Assembly: GCF_002161085.1 (NCBI RefSeq)
Contig: NZ_NFLU01000003.1
Location: 186,001-250,000 of the forward strand
Source of the DNA: Flavonifractor sp. An112
Lineage (GTDB): Bacteria; Bacillota; Clostridia; Oscillospirales; Oscillospiraceae
Direction: 5' to 3'
Length of the DNA: 64,000 nucleotides
Below the pieces are notes generated by a model that was given only the letters and a program-made list of their open reading frames with translations, was not told the origin of the DNA and made no database searches. Positions 43,239 to 52,250 of the stretch are shown here, in pieces. Positions within the stretch are counted from its first letter, which is position 1; every line of letters starts with the position of its first letter. The translations under genes and the position numbers were made by a program.

Positions 43239-43691
43239 CTAATGAGAAACACAGCGTTCTTTCGAGGGGGTTACAATGAGCTTAACCCCTTCGATCCGCA
43301 GGACCCGCACAGGGGTACCTTCGGGGATGGGCTCTTCCGACTCGGAACGTGCGGTCCAGACGGCGCCGCTTACGGTGACCTGACCCTTGGCGGCCCGGTT
43401 GTCGATGGCCTGGGTGACCACACCTTCGGCGCCCACCGCCCGGTCGGCGTTGGTGGCCACCTGCTTGGGGGTCACATAGCGCTGGGCCAGGGGACGGATC
43501 ACCAATAGGGTGACCAGAGAGACCACCAGGAATACCGCAAATTGAATCCAGATGTTATCCACAAAAAAGGACGTGATCAGTGCGGCCAGTGCGCCCAGCG
43601 CGAACCACAGGGAGACCAGAGTCACAGTCACTCCCTCCAGAACGGCCAGAACCACCAGCGCCACCAGCCAGCAAATACTGGGTATTGGCAT
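43239..43691 (-). CDS. NfeD family membrane protein (short form)
   Basis: A 150-residue protein with about three membrane helices in residues 5-70 and a soluble C-terminal OB-fold domain (about 85-145; AVGAEGVVTQAIDNRAAKGQ, PIPEGTPVRVLRIEGVKLIV). This is the short NfeD1b type without the protease domain. It precedes the SPFH gene by 19 bases in one operon, the usual pairing, and the two are expected to act together in membrane organisation. Confidence 0.93.
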   Translation of the reverse strand: MPIPSICWLVALVVLAVLEGVTVTLVSLWFALGALAALITSFFVDNIWIQFAVFLVVSLVTLLVIRPLAQRYVTPKQVATNADRAVGAEGVVTQAIDNRAAKGQVTVSGAVWTARSESEEPIPEGTPVRVLRIEGVKLIVTPSKERCVSH

Positions 43692-43762
43692 AGACGGACC
43701 TCCTTTCTTACGCTTATCCTAGCATAGTTCCATAAAAAAGGGAAGTGACATTCCGTTACAGT

Positions 43763-43791
43763 TTGCCAAGCGGAGCGAAATAGGGTATACT
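43763..43791 (+). promoter_or_regulatory. Promoter of the rRNA methyltransferase operon
   Basis: TTGCCA (43763-43768), 17 bases, then TATACT (43786-43791), about 35 bases before the ATG. Confidence 0.75.
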
Positions 43792-43824
43792 GGACCAAAC
43801 GATTGCTGTGACAAGGAGCCTGAC

Positions 43825-44955
43825 ATGAAAGAACTGGAATTGCTGATCCCCACGCTGTTTGGCCTGGAGGGCCTGTGTGCCGAGGAGCTGCGCCGGCTGG
43901 GTCTGCCGGAGGTGAAGGCAGAGAACGGCCGGGTGGGCTGCAAGGCCCGGCCGGCGGACATCCCCCGGGTGAATCTGAACCTGCGTACCGGCGAGCGGGT
44001 GCTGCTGGTGGTGGGGCGGTACCATGCTGCCGACTTTGAGGCCCTGTTTGAAGGGGCCAAAGCCCTGCCCTGGGAGAACTTTATCCCTCGGGAGGGGGCC
44101 TTCCCGGTGAAGGGCTATTCCCTCAACTCCCAGCTCCATGCCCTGCCTGCCATCCAGTCTGTGCTGAAAAAGGCTCTGGCTGCCCGGCTGGGGCAGAAGT
44201 ACGGCCTGGATACCCTGCCGGAGACCGGCGCCCTCTATCAGGTCCAGTTCTCTCTGATGCACGATGAGGTCACCCTGATGCTGGATACCACCGGGGCGGG
44301 GCTCCACAAGCGGGGCTACCGTGCGGTGGGCGTGGTGGCGCCTCTGCGGGAGACCCTGGCCGCCGCTATGGTGCTCCTCTCCCGCTACCGGGGGAAAGAT
44401 CCCTTCTGCGATCCCTTCTGCGGCTCGGGCACCATCGCCATTGAGGCCGCTCTCATCGCCAAGAACCGGGCCCCCGGACTGAACCGGGCCTTCTCCGCCC
44501 AGCGTTGGAAGTGGCTGGACAGCGGGCTGTGGCTCCAGGCCGCCGACGAGGCCATGGACAAGGAGTTCCATGGTGACTACGACATCTGGGGCGGGGACAT
44601 CGACCCCAAGGCGGTAGCCGTTGCCCGGGACAATGCGGTAAAGGCCGATGTGGAGGATGTGGTCCGCTTTGAGGTGGCCGACGCCACCAAATTCCACCGG
44701 GACGCCCCCGTGGGCCGGGTGGTCACCAATCCCCCCTACGGTGAACGCATTCTGGAGAAGCGGGAGGCGGAGGACCTGTACCGGGCCTTCGGCAAGGCAG
44801 TGCGCACCCTGCCGGAGGGGTGGAAGGTGAGCGTACTCTCCTCCCATACCGAGTTTGAGCGGACCTTTGGCCGGACGGCGGACAAGAAACGGAAGCTGTA
44901 TAACGGTATGCTGAAATGCGACCTGTTCCAGTATGGCCTTGACAGACGGAGGTAG
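43825..44955 (+). CDS. THUMP-domain class I methyltransferase, RlmL-like (23S rRNA guanine-N2)
   Basis: A 376-residue SAM-dependent methyltransferase. An N-terminal THUMP RNA-binding domain (about 1-155) precedes the catalytic fold, with DPFCDPFCGSGTIAIEAALI for SAM binding near residue 192 and the target-base motif VVTNPPYGERI near residue 302. This is the family annotated as RlmL/YpsC, which methylates 23S rRNA. The second (RlmK-like) half found in E. coli RlmL is missing, as is normal for Firmicutes. The SLH/WG protein gene follows after three bases. Confidence 0.9.
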   Translation: MKELELLIPTLFGLEGLCAEELRRLGLPEVKAENGRVGCKARPADIPRVNLNLRTGERVLLVVGRYHAADFEALFEGAKALPWENFIPREGAFPVKGYSLNSQLHALPAIQSVLKKALAARLGQKYGLDTLPETGALYQVQFSLMHDEVTLMLDTTGAGLHKRGYRAVGVVAPLRETLAAAMVLLSRYRGKDPFCDPFCGSGTIAIEAALIAKNRAPGLNRAFSAQRWKWLDSGLWLQAADEAMDKEFHGDYDIWGGDIDPKAVAVARDNAVKADVEDVVRFEVADATKFHRDAPVGRVVTNPPYGERILEKREAEDLYRAFGKAVRTLPEGWKVSVLSSHTEFERTFGRTADKKRKLYNGMLKCDLFQYGLDRRR

Positions 44956-44958
44956 GAT

Positions 44959-46131
44959 ATGAAAAAGGAGCGGACACTGCGATTGTCCTGTTTGATGCTG
45001 GCGCTCTGCCTCGTGCTGGGTGGACAGGCTCTGGCCGCACCCGAGGGAGCTACAGTGTGGGGCTACAGCGAGGGACTGGCCCAGTGTGAGTATAACGGCA
45101 AGTGGGGCTTTGTGGACGCTCAGAAGCGGGTAGTCATCCCCCTGAAATACAACAGTGTGGTATCCTTCTCCATGGGCTTGGCCGCCGTCAATCTGGATGG
45201 AAAGTTGGGTGTGATCCGGCCGGACGGCACCTACCTGATCCAGCCGGAGTACGGCACGCTGCTGCCCCTGGACTGCGGCCTCTATGTGGTGCAGAAGGGT
45301 ACCCGCTGGGGTGTGGCCAGTATCCTGCCTTTCTCCGACGGCCAGGAGGGGACCACCAATCTGCTGTACGACCTGATCTATGACAGTGCCACCATCACGG
45401 AGCAGGGAGGGACCCGGGTCCTTACCTTGACCCGCGATGGAGAGGTCACCAAGATCCCGGTCTTTGAGCTGCCCCGCATCCTGGTGGAGAAGGGGGTGCC
45501 CTCCGCCCGGTTTTCTCTGACCCGGGGCAAGCTGCCCGATTTCAGCGATGTGTCTCCCAGGGACTGGTTTGCGGTATGGGTGGATATCGCCTACAATGTG
45601 GGGCTGACCTCCGGTGTGGGCGGCAACCGGTATGCGCCGGAGCAGACCCTGACGGTGGCTGAGGTGCTCAAGCTGGCCGCCACCATGGAAAGCCGCTATA
45701 AAGATGACAGCTTCCATACCAGCAGTTCCACCGGACCCTACTGGTACTCCGGCGCGGTGAACTACTGTCTGGCCAGCGGCATCATTCAGAGCGGCACCTT
45801 CAGCCAAAAGGACTACCTGCGCCCGGCTACCCGGCGGGAGATCGCCCAGATCTTTGCGGCTACCAGCCAGGCCAAGCACATGAAGAACATCAACGATCTG
45901 TCCAGGATCAAGGTCTCCGTGCCCGACGTCAAGCCGGGCGATCCTGGCGCGGACGCCATTTACAGCCTGTATGCCAAGGGCGTGCTCACCGGTGTGGACA
46001 GCAAACTGACCTTTAACCCCAAGGGAACGGTGACCCGGGCGGAGGCGGCGGCCATTGTGGCCCGTATGGCTAGGGCGGAGCAGCGGCTGACCCTCTGGGG
46101 GACATTTAATCCCAATGTCCTTGCCGCATGA
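44959..46131 (+). CDS. Exported protein with WG repeats and SLH domains
   Basis: A 390-residue secreted protein. A signal peptide covers about residues 1-26 (LALCLVLGGQALAAP). Residues 30-115 contain WG/KWG-type beta repeats (NGKWGFVDAQKRVVIPLKYN, LDGKLGVIRPDGTYLIQPEY). Residues 190-375 hold about three S-layer homology domains (FSDVSPRDWFAVWVDIAYNV, LTVAEVLKLAATM, VTRAEAAAIVARMARAEQRL). SLH domains bind pyruvylated wall polymers, so it is probably held on the cell wall. The role of the WG part is unknown. It is likely co-transcribed with the rRNA methyltransferase upstream and the lipid kinase downstream. Confidence 0.88.
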   Translation: MKKERTLRLSCLMLALCLVLGGQALAAPEGATVWGYSEGLAQCEYNGKWGFVDAQKRVVIPLKYNSVVSFSMGLAAVNLDGKLGVIRPDGTYLIQPEYGTLLPLDCGLYVVQKGTRWGVASILPFSDGQEGTTNLLYDLIYDSATITEQGGTRVLTLTRDGEVTKIPVFELPRILVEKGVPSARFSLTRGKLPDFSDVSPRDWFAVWVDIAYNVGLTSGVGGNRYAPEQTLTVAEVLKLAATMESRYKDDSFHTSSSTGPYWYSGAVNYCLASGIIQSGTFSQKDYLRPATRREIAQIFAATSQAKHMKNINDLSRIKVSVPDVKPGDPGADAIYSLYAKGVLTGVDSKLTFNPKGTVTRAEAAAIVARMARAEQRLTLWGTFNPNVLAA

Positions 46132-46167
46132 GTTGGAGCAGATTGAAAGAGAGAGAGGAGGGTGCCT

Positions 46168-47115
46168 GTGCGGCACCTGTTCGTGATGAACCCCCATGCG
46201 GGGAAGTTTGACCGCAGCCAGGAGATGCTGGAGAAGATACGCCACATTATGGCTGGCCGCCGGTCGGAGTGGTCGGCGGTGCGGACGGAGGGAAGCGGCC
46301 ACGCCACCCGTTTGGTGCAGGAGGCCGCCCAACAGGGAGACCCGCTGCGGGTATATGCCTGCGGCGGAGATGGTACCCTCAATGAGGTGGTCAACGGAGC
46401 CGCGGGACAGGCCCATGTAGCGGTGACCCACTGCCCCATGGGTTCGGGCAATGACTTTCTGCGCATATTCGGCCAGGATGCAGCCCGGTTCTGGCAGCTG
46501 GAGCAGCTGCTGGATGGGCCGCAGACCGCCATGGACTTAATCGAATGCAACGGGCGATACTCCCTGAATGTGTGTTCGGTGGGCTTTGACGCCCGCATCG
46601 GTTTTGGAGCGGCTGACTTCAAGAAGCTGCCTCTGGTCAGCGGCACGGCGGCCTATCAGATGTCCGCCCTGCGCACCATCATCCGGGGGATTCACCTGCC
46701 CTATCAGGTGTCAATCGATGGCGAACCTATGCCCGGCGACCGGTTCACCCTGTTGTGCGCCTGCAATGGCCGGTACTACGGCGGCGGTTTCAATCCAAGT
46801 CCCACGGCTATGCCCGACGACGGGATGCTGGACTTCATTGTAATCCCGGCAGTGTCCCGTTTTACGGTCCTGGCACTCATCAAAAAATTTGCCCGGGGGG
46901 AGATCGGGGACATCCCGCAGGCCATTCTGCGCCGGGGCCGGACTATGAATGTGCGGTGCGACCGGCTCACCGCAGTCAATGTGGACGGCGAACTGGTGGA
47001 AGGGACCGACCTGTCCATCCGCCTGTCCGATCAGAAGGTGCAGTTTTTCTATCCCGCCGGGGCCACATGGCAGGGGGCGCGAGCTTGTAAAGAGAAAGCG
47101 TGTATGGTAAAATAG
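46168..47115 (+). CDS. Diacylglycerol/lipid kinase family protein (YegS/DgkB-like)
   Basis: A 315-residue kinase that phosphorylates a lipid such as diacylglycerol released during lipoteichoic acid synthesis. The N-terminal catalytic domain has FVMNPHAGK, the nucleotide motif CGGDGTLNEVVNGAAG near residue 67, and CPMGSGNDFLRIFG. The C-terminal beta domain ends in TAVNVDGELVEGTDLSIRL. The GTG at 46168 is preferred because GAGGAGG then has proper spacing; the GTG two codons earlier abuts it. It fits with the LTA-synthase-like gene elsewhere in the window. Confidence 0.9.
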   Translation: MRHLFVMNPHAGKFDRSQEMLEKIRHIMAGRRSEWSAVRTEGSGHATRLVQEAAQQGDPLRVYACGGDGTLNEVVNGAAGQAHVAVTHCPMGSGNDFLRIFGQDAARFWQLEQLLDGPQTAMDLIECNGRYSLNVCSVGFDARIGFGAADFKKLPLVSGTAAYQMSALRTIIRGIHLPYQVSIDGEPMPGDRFTLLCACNGRYYGGGFNPSPTAMPDDGMLDFIVIPAVSRFTVLALIKKFARGEIGDIPQAILRRGRTMNVRCDRLTAVNVDGELVEGTDLSIRLSDQKVQFFYPAGATWQGARACKEKACMVK

Positions 47116-47157
47116 AGATGTACAAATATAGGCCTATCCGCTCAAAAGGAGGGTATT

Positions 47158-47427
47158 ATGTACAGAATCGTCAAGTGGACCATGATTATTTTGAGCGTCC
47201 TCTATCTTCCCTGCGTCTTTCTGGTCCCATTTTTGACTGCCCTGCGTACGAGTCTGCTGGCGTGGCTGCTCTATGCGGTTTTTGTGGCGGTCACTGTCTT
47301 TGTGTGCGCCATCAACAGCAAAGCCTGCCGCACGGTGGGTCAGGGCATGGACCTGGACGAAAAGAATAAGGAGATCAGGATTACCCAGGAATTGGAGCGT
47401 TCCAAGCATTACTGGAGCCAGATGTGA
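47158..47427 (+). CDS. Small membrane protein, 89 residues
   Basis: I do not recognise a family. The protein has two predicted membrane helices (about 5-24, WTMIILSVLYLPCVFLVPFL, and 32-52, LLAWLLYAVFVAVTVFVCAI) and a charged cytoplasmic tail (DLDEKNKEIRITQELERSKH). AAGGAGGG lies seven bases before the ATG. It stands between the lipid kinase and the groES control region. Codon use looks ordinary. Confidence 0.75.
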   Translation: MYRIVKWTMIILSVLYLPCVFLVPFLTALRTSLLAWLLYAVFVAVTVFVCAINSKACRTVGQGMDLDEKNKEIRITQELERSKHYWSQM

Positions 47428-47436
47428 GAGCATGGA

Positions 47437-47463
47437 TTAGCACTCCTGCTGTGAGTTTGTGAA
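47437..47463 (+). promoter_or_regulatory. Degenerate CIRCE-like element upstream of groES
   Basis: A full left half TTAGCACTC (47437-47445), nine bases, then GTTTGTGAA (47455-47463), which matches five of nine positions of the right half. It lies nine bases after the small membrane gene and about 115 bases before the perfect CIRCE. Confidence 0.4.
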
Positions 47464-47489
47464 CAAAACTTGAATTTTTCCAAAACTGA

Positions 47490-47520
47490 CCCCCTTTTTT
47501 CAAAAAAGGGGGTTGATTTT
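47490..47520 (+). terminator. Intrinsic terminator before the groES promoter
   Basis: A CCCCC-T6 arm and its A6-GGGGG complement (47490-47512) are followed by TTGATTTTTT. The T-rich tail also holds the groES -35 box. Confidence 0.75.
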
Positions 47521-47541
47521 TTGTGCGGAGAGAGGTATTAT
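47513..47541 (+). promoter_or_regulatory. Sigma-A-type promoter of groESL
   Basis: TTGATT (47513-47518), 17 bases, then TATTAT (47536-47541). The CIRCE operator begins 11 bases after the -10 box. Confidence 0.85.
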
Positions 47542-47552
47542 CATACACGTGG

Positions 47553-47579
47553 TTAGCACTCCGGTAAAATGAGTGCTAA
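47553..47579 (+). promoter_or_regulatory. CIRCE operator (HrcA site) of groESL
   Basis: A perfect TTAGCACTC-N9-GAGTGCTAA match. By family knowledge, HrcA binds it and represses groESL until unfolded proteins occupy GroEL. It covers the expected transcription start. Confidence 0.98.
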
Positions 47580-47629
47580 CAGATTGGATTGGTTAATAAG
47601 AAAATGAATCATATAAGGAGGAACCCATT

Positions 47630-47914
47630 ATGAAACTCAAGCCTCTCGCCGACCGTGTGGTCATCAAGCTGGTTGAGGCCGAAGAAAAGACCAAGAGCGG
47701 CATCATCCTGACTGGTTCTGCCAAGGAGAAGCCCGAAGTGGCTCAGGTCATCGAGGTGGGCCCCGGCGGCCTGGTGGACGGCAAGGAAGTCACCATGACC
47801 GTGAAGGTGGGCGACAAGGTCATCACCAGCAAGTATGCCGGTACTGAGGTGAAGATCGACGGCGAGGAGTACACCATCGTTCGTCAGTCCGATATCCTGG
47901 CTATCGTGGAGTAA
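47630..47914 (+). CDS. groES: Co-chaperonin GroES
   Basis: The 94-residue lid of the GroEL chamber. It begins LKPLADRVVIKLVEAEEKTK, includes the mobile loop KSGIILTGSAKEKPEVAQVI, and ends YTIVRQSDILAIVE, as in the family. AAGGAGG lies nine bases before the ATG. Control is by the perfect CIRCE element. It is separated from groEL by 215 bases instead of the usual few dozen, and that gap is packed with hairpins. Confidence 0.98.
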   Translation: MKLKPLADRVVIKLVEAEEKTKSGIILTGSAKEKPEVAQVIEVGPGGLVDGKEVTMTVKVGDKVITSKYAGTEVKIDGEEYTIVRQSDILAIVE

Positions 47915-47924
47915 AGAACGTCCA

Positions 47925-48110
47925 GGGGGGATTGCATCCCCCCTAGATACGAAACCGCCGCGCCGCAGGCGGCACAGCGGTTTCGATACCCCCCTCGCCT
48001 TTGTACACAAAGGCGGTTGCCCGCCGGTGGCGGAGCAAGCATAGGTGTCCTGCGCAGGCGCGTGTCCTGCTCCGGACAAATTTTGATTTTAATTCCGCTC
48101 AGGCGGAATT
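47925..48110 (+). repeat. Array of six hairpins between groES and groEL
   Basis: Stems, in order: 47925-47943 (GGGGGGAT arm), 47950-47985 (CGAAACCGC arm with an inner GCCGC stem), 47996-48015 (CGCCTTTGT arm), 48017-48038 (TTGCCCGCC-type arm), 48049-48058 with 48063-48078 (CCTGCGCAGG and TGTCC arms), and 48091-48110 (AATTCCGC arm, TCAG loop). The last ends three bases from the groEL ribosome site. Nothing in this gap looks coding. Confidence 0.8.
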
Positions 48111-48123
48111 TGCATGGAGGTAA

Positions 48124-49755
<1,632 letters not shown>

Positions 49756-49773
49756 TCCAACGCCAAACATTGG

Positions 49774-49804
49774 GGCCCCCGGAATATTGTTCCGGGGGCC
49801 TTTT
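49774..49804 (+). terminator. Intrinsic terminator of groESL
   Basis: An 11-bp perfect GC stem (49774-49784 with 49790-49800) followed by four T residues. A near-identical copy exists at 50004-50035. Confidence 0.9.
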
Positions 49805-49826
49805 CTTGTCGGACACCAGTACAAGC

Positions 49827-49920
49827 GTTTTGCCGGAGGCAAAACCTTGATGCCGGGCGGATTCATTCCGCCCCAGCAGATAAAATGGGGGTCCCCGCGG
49901 AATTGCGGATTCCGTGGGGA
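49827..49920 (+). repeat. Three consecutive hairpins after groEL
   Basis: Stems at 49827-49845 (GTTTTGCC arm, GGA loop), 49855-49873 (GGGCGGA arm) and 49892-49920 (TCCCCGCGGAAT arm, one G-U). They fill the space between the groEL terminator and the duplicated groEL tail. I see no coding potential here. Confidence 0.75.
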
Positions 49921-49921
49921 G

Positions 49922-50036
49922 GGCCGACAAGAAGGAGGCCGCTCCTGCTGCTCCCGCTGCCCCCGACATGGGCGGTATGTACTAATCCAACGCCAAACGT
50001 TTGGGCCCCCGGAACATTGTTCCGGGGGCCCTTTTA
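49922..50036 (+). pseudogene. Remnant of a second groEL 3' end with its terminator
   Basis: Bases 49922-50030 match 49692-49800 at 104 of 109 positions, an offset of exactly 230 bases. The copy encodes [20 protein letters not shown] and a stop, then repeats the groEL terminator. It has no start or upstream groEL sequence. It is either a local duplication or what is left of a second groEL gene after deletion. Its end touches the 3' end of the BlaR1-like gene. Confidence 0.9.
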
Positions 50037-50510
50037 TGTTTGGGATCGGTCCGGCTGGAGCGGTCCGCCGCTGGTGATGGCCGCCCAGGTTCTGCCGCCG
50101 TCGCCGGTGACAAAGACACAGGACAGCGTGTCCTCCTGACCGCCATCATAATACATACTGACTGTAAGTAGAGTCCCTACGTCCAGAGCAGCACCACTGG
50201 GTATGGCAGCCTGTTGTGCAAGGTCTGCCGCAGCAGGTGGGAGAGTGGTCTGTGCCTGGGACAGCTGAGGTACTTGGGCTGATCCCTGCCCAAGTACGGT
50301 TGCCATCCCTTGCTCCGCCGGGGCAGGAACGAAGTTTTGCAGGGAAAAGGCGCTCTCCACGCTGCCTGGAATCAGCAGCCGGGCGGCAGGCAGCAGCCAC
50401 AGGGCGTAGAGGATCACAGGGGAGATGCGCCTGCGGAAGAGTGCGCGCAGGAGCAGCAGCACGGCGATGAGTAAAGTCCCCTGTACGGTCATTTGCAGCA
50501 GCTGCGTCAT
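50034..50510 (-). CDS. Shortened BlaR1-like (M56) membrane protein lacking the protease domain
   Basis: A 158-residue protein whose first 60 residues match the N-terminus of BlaR1/MecR1 proteins: two membrane helices with VLLLLRALFRRRISPVILYA, LWLLPAARLLIPGSVES and SLQNFVP. Full members have 300-600 residues with further helices and an HExxH zinc protease, both absent here. The rest (about 65-158) is Ala/Gln-rich, then SMYYDGGQEDTLSCVFVTGD and GGRTWAAITSGG. It overlaps the BlaI gene by four bases, as in bla operons. It may be a decayed sensor after internal deletion, or a small outer-domain sensor in its own right. Its 3' end lies in the groEL-tail remnant. Confidence 0.7.
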   Translation of the reverse strand: MTQLLQMTVQGTLLIAVLLLLRALFRRRISPVILYALWLLPAARLLIPGSVESAFSLQNFVPAPAEQGMATVLGQGSAQVPQLSQAQTTLPPAAADLAQQAAIPSGAALDVGTLLTVSMYYDGGQEDTLSCVFVTGDGGRTWAAITSGGPLQPDRSQT

Positions 50511-50884
50511 GAGCCTTCCCTGCCTTTCCGCAAAAGCGTGATCAGCTCTTCTACCTCTGCGCTGTCCAGCGCCTCCGAGCTCACCAGAGAATGGGCCAGC
50601 AGGGCCACGTCCCCGCCGTATACCCGGTCCAAAATCTGCCGGGTCTCCTCCTGTACCGCTGCTTCCTTCTGAATCAGTGGCCGGTAGAGCTTTACCGGCT
50701 TGGCCTCTTCACAGGAGATGGCCCCCTTCTTCTCCATACGCTTCAGGAAGGCGGCTACCGCCGGCTTGCTCCAGTTCTGGGCCGCAACACCGTCACAGAT
50801 CTCCCGAAAGGTAGCAGTCCCTCGTTTCCAGATCTCCTGCATGATGAGCCACTCGCTGTGAGAAAGAGATACACTGCGTTCCAT
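50507..50884 (-). CDS. BlaI/MecI family transcriptional repressor
   Basis: A 125-residue winged-helix repressor with the family start LSHSEWLIMQEIWKRGTATF, recognition region NWSKPAVAAFLKRMEKKGAI and dimerisation end AEVEELITLLRKGREGS. BlaI proteins bind palindromes near their promoter and are released when a BlaR1 protease cuts them. Here the partner lacks the protease, so another release mechanism or permanent repression must be considered. Two palindromes flank its promoter. No beta-lactamase gene lies nearby. Confidence 0.92.
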   Translation of the reverse strand: MERSVSLSHSEWLIMQEIWKRGTATFREICDGVAAQNWSKPAVAAFLKRMEKKGAISCEEAKPVKLYRPLIQKEAAVQEETRQILDRVYGGDVALLAHSLVSSEALDSAEVEELITLLRKGREGS

Positions 50885-50906
50885 ACCACACCCCCATTAA
50901 CTATTT

Positions 50907-50918
50907 GTCTAATAAGAC
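50907..50918 (-). promoter_or_regulatory. Candidate BlaI operator at the transcription start
   Basis: A palindrome GTCTAATAAGAC overlaps the downstream edge of the -10 box; a half site TTAACTA lies next to it at about 50897-50903. Confidence 0.45.
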
Positions 50919-50945
50919 TATAGCGCATCTCGAACGGGAAGTCAA
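50917..50945 (-). promoter_or_regulatory. Promoter of the BlaI operon
   Basis: Minus-strand TTGACT (50940-50945), 17 bases, then TATAGT (50917-50922), about 33 bases before the ATG. Confidence 0.85.
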
Positions 50946-50951
50946 GAAGAT

Positions 50952-50969
50952 ATTAACTAAATAGTTAAT
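50952..50969 (-). promoter_or_regulatory. Perfect 18-bp palindrome upstream of the BlaI promoter
   Basis: Arms ATTAACTAA and TTAGTTAAT (centre AA/TT) lie six bases upstream of the -35 box. Position and symmetry fit a BlaI-type operator. Confidence 0.6.
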
Positions 50970-51112
50970 AGAGCCGGCGGCTGGGGAAAGCAGGAGGAGG
51001 TGCCCTTTCCTTCACAAGCTGAAAAATTCTTTCAGGTGCCCCTTGCATTTTAGACCAGAATATGATAGGTTGATAGTAATAGAAAATACTTTTATAAAAG
51101 AAGGGGTGGCGT

Positions 51113-52240
51113 ATGCAAAAAGCGTTGACGTCTGCGGCCCTGAAACAAACCAATCGGCGAAGAATCTATCAATATATTTATCAAAATGGGGAGCCGGTGA
51201 CCAAGCAGGAGATTGCCGGGGCCCTGGGGCTGAGTTTGCCTACGGTATCCGGTAATCTGAACGATTTTCTGGAGGAGGGCCTGCTGTCCTATTCCGGCAC
51301 CCAGGCCTCCACAGGCGGGCGGAAGCCCAGGACCATCTCCCTGGTGGCGGACGCGCGGTTTTCTGTGGGCATCTCCGTTATGGATGACGCGGTGCGGCTG
51401 GTGGCCATCAACATCCGGGCTCAGGAGTTGGGATACCAAAAGATCTATAAGAAATTCAATCATGGTCCCCGCTACTATCAGGAGGTGGCCCAGCTGCTGG
51501 AGCACTTCCTGGACGCGCTGGGGCTGGATCGAAAAAGACTGCTGGGTGTGGGGATCACCGTTCCGGGCATTGTGGATGCGGAGCGGGAGCGGCTGGTGTT
51601 TGCCCCCACGCTGGAACTGCGGGATATCCCTCTGGCTGAAATCACAGGGGCCTTTTCCTACGCGGTTCGCGTAGAAAACGACGCCAATGCCAGCGGATAT
51701 GCGGAGAGCTGGGCAAGAAGCGAGAGCAGAAATTTGATTTATCTCTCTCTGGAGCGCGGCGTGGGCGGCGCCATCCTGATGGGGAACAAGCCCTATGTCG
51801 GGGACAACGGCCGCAGCGGCGAATTCGGCCATATCTGCATTGTGCCTGACGGCAGACCCTGCCGGTGCGGCAAGCGGGGCTGCCTGGAAGCCTACTGCTC
51901 CACATCCCGGCTCAGCGATGATCTGGGCATTACCCTGGAGGAGTTTTTCTCCATGCTGAAGTGCGGCAACTACCAGATTGCCCTGACCTGGGAGCAATAT
52001 CGCCATCACCTGACCGACGGCCTGGCCATCATTCGGATGGGCATGGACTGTGATATTGTGCTGGGCGGAATGCTGGCGGCCTATCTGGAGGACCAGCTGG
52101 ATCTGATCCGGCAGGAGGTATGCCAAAAGACCCTCTTTGACGAAGATGGCGCATTTCTGACCTTGGACCGGTTCAAATCTCACAGCGCCTGTGTGGGCAC
52201 GGCCCTGCACGATGTGAACCGCTTCTTGGATTCCTTTTAA
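51113..52240 (+). CDS. ROK family transcriptional regulator (XylR/NagC-like)
   Basis: A 375-residue sugar-responsive regulator. An N-terminal winged helix (about 8-65; NRRRIYQYIYQNGEPVTKQE, GLSLPTVSGNLNDFLEEGLL) is joined to a sugar-kinase-like ROK domain. The zinc site is intact: EFGHICIVPDGRPCRCGKRG followed by CLEAYCS. The ATP site VGITVPGIVD and catalytic-type VENDANASGYAESW are partly kept, so it may bind sugar without phosphorylating it. AAGGGG lies upstream of the ATG. It precedes the sugar operon on the same strand and is the best candidate to bind the 32-bp palindrome there. Confidence 0.92.
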   Translation: MQKALTSAALKQTNRRRIYQYIYQNGEPVTKQEIAGALGLSLPTVSGNLNDFLEEGLLSYSGTQASTGGRKPRTISLVADARFSVGISVMDDAVRLVAINIRAQELGYQKIYKKFNHGPRYYQEVAQLLEHFLDALGLDRKRLLGVGITVPGIVDAERERLVFAPTLELRDIPLAEITGAFSYAVRVENDANASGYAESWARSESRNLIYLSLERGVGGAILMGNKPYVGDNGRSGEFGHICIVPDGRPCRCGKRGCLEAYCSTSRLSDDLGITLEEFFSMLKCGNYQIALTWEQYRHHLTDGLAIIRMGMDCDIVLGGMLAAYLEDQLDLIRQEVCQKTLFDEDGAFLTLDRFKSHSACVGTALHDVNRFLDSF

Positions 52241-52250
52241 TGAAATAAGA

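Noticed and set aside
49787-50077. A 96-codon plus-strand frame across the hairpins and groEL-tail copy
   Set aside because: It starts inside the groEL terminator, has no ribosome site, and its sequence follows the hairpins; the groEL-like tail is in another frame.
51070-51098. A promoter for the ROK gene (TTGATA, 17 bases, TATAAA)
   Set aside because: The implied start would leave almost no leader and cut into the ribosome site, so I did not list it as a feature.
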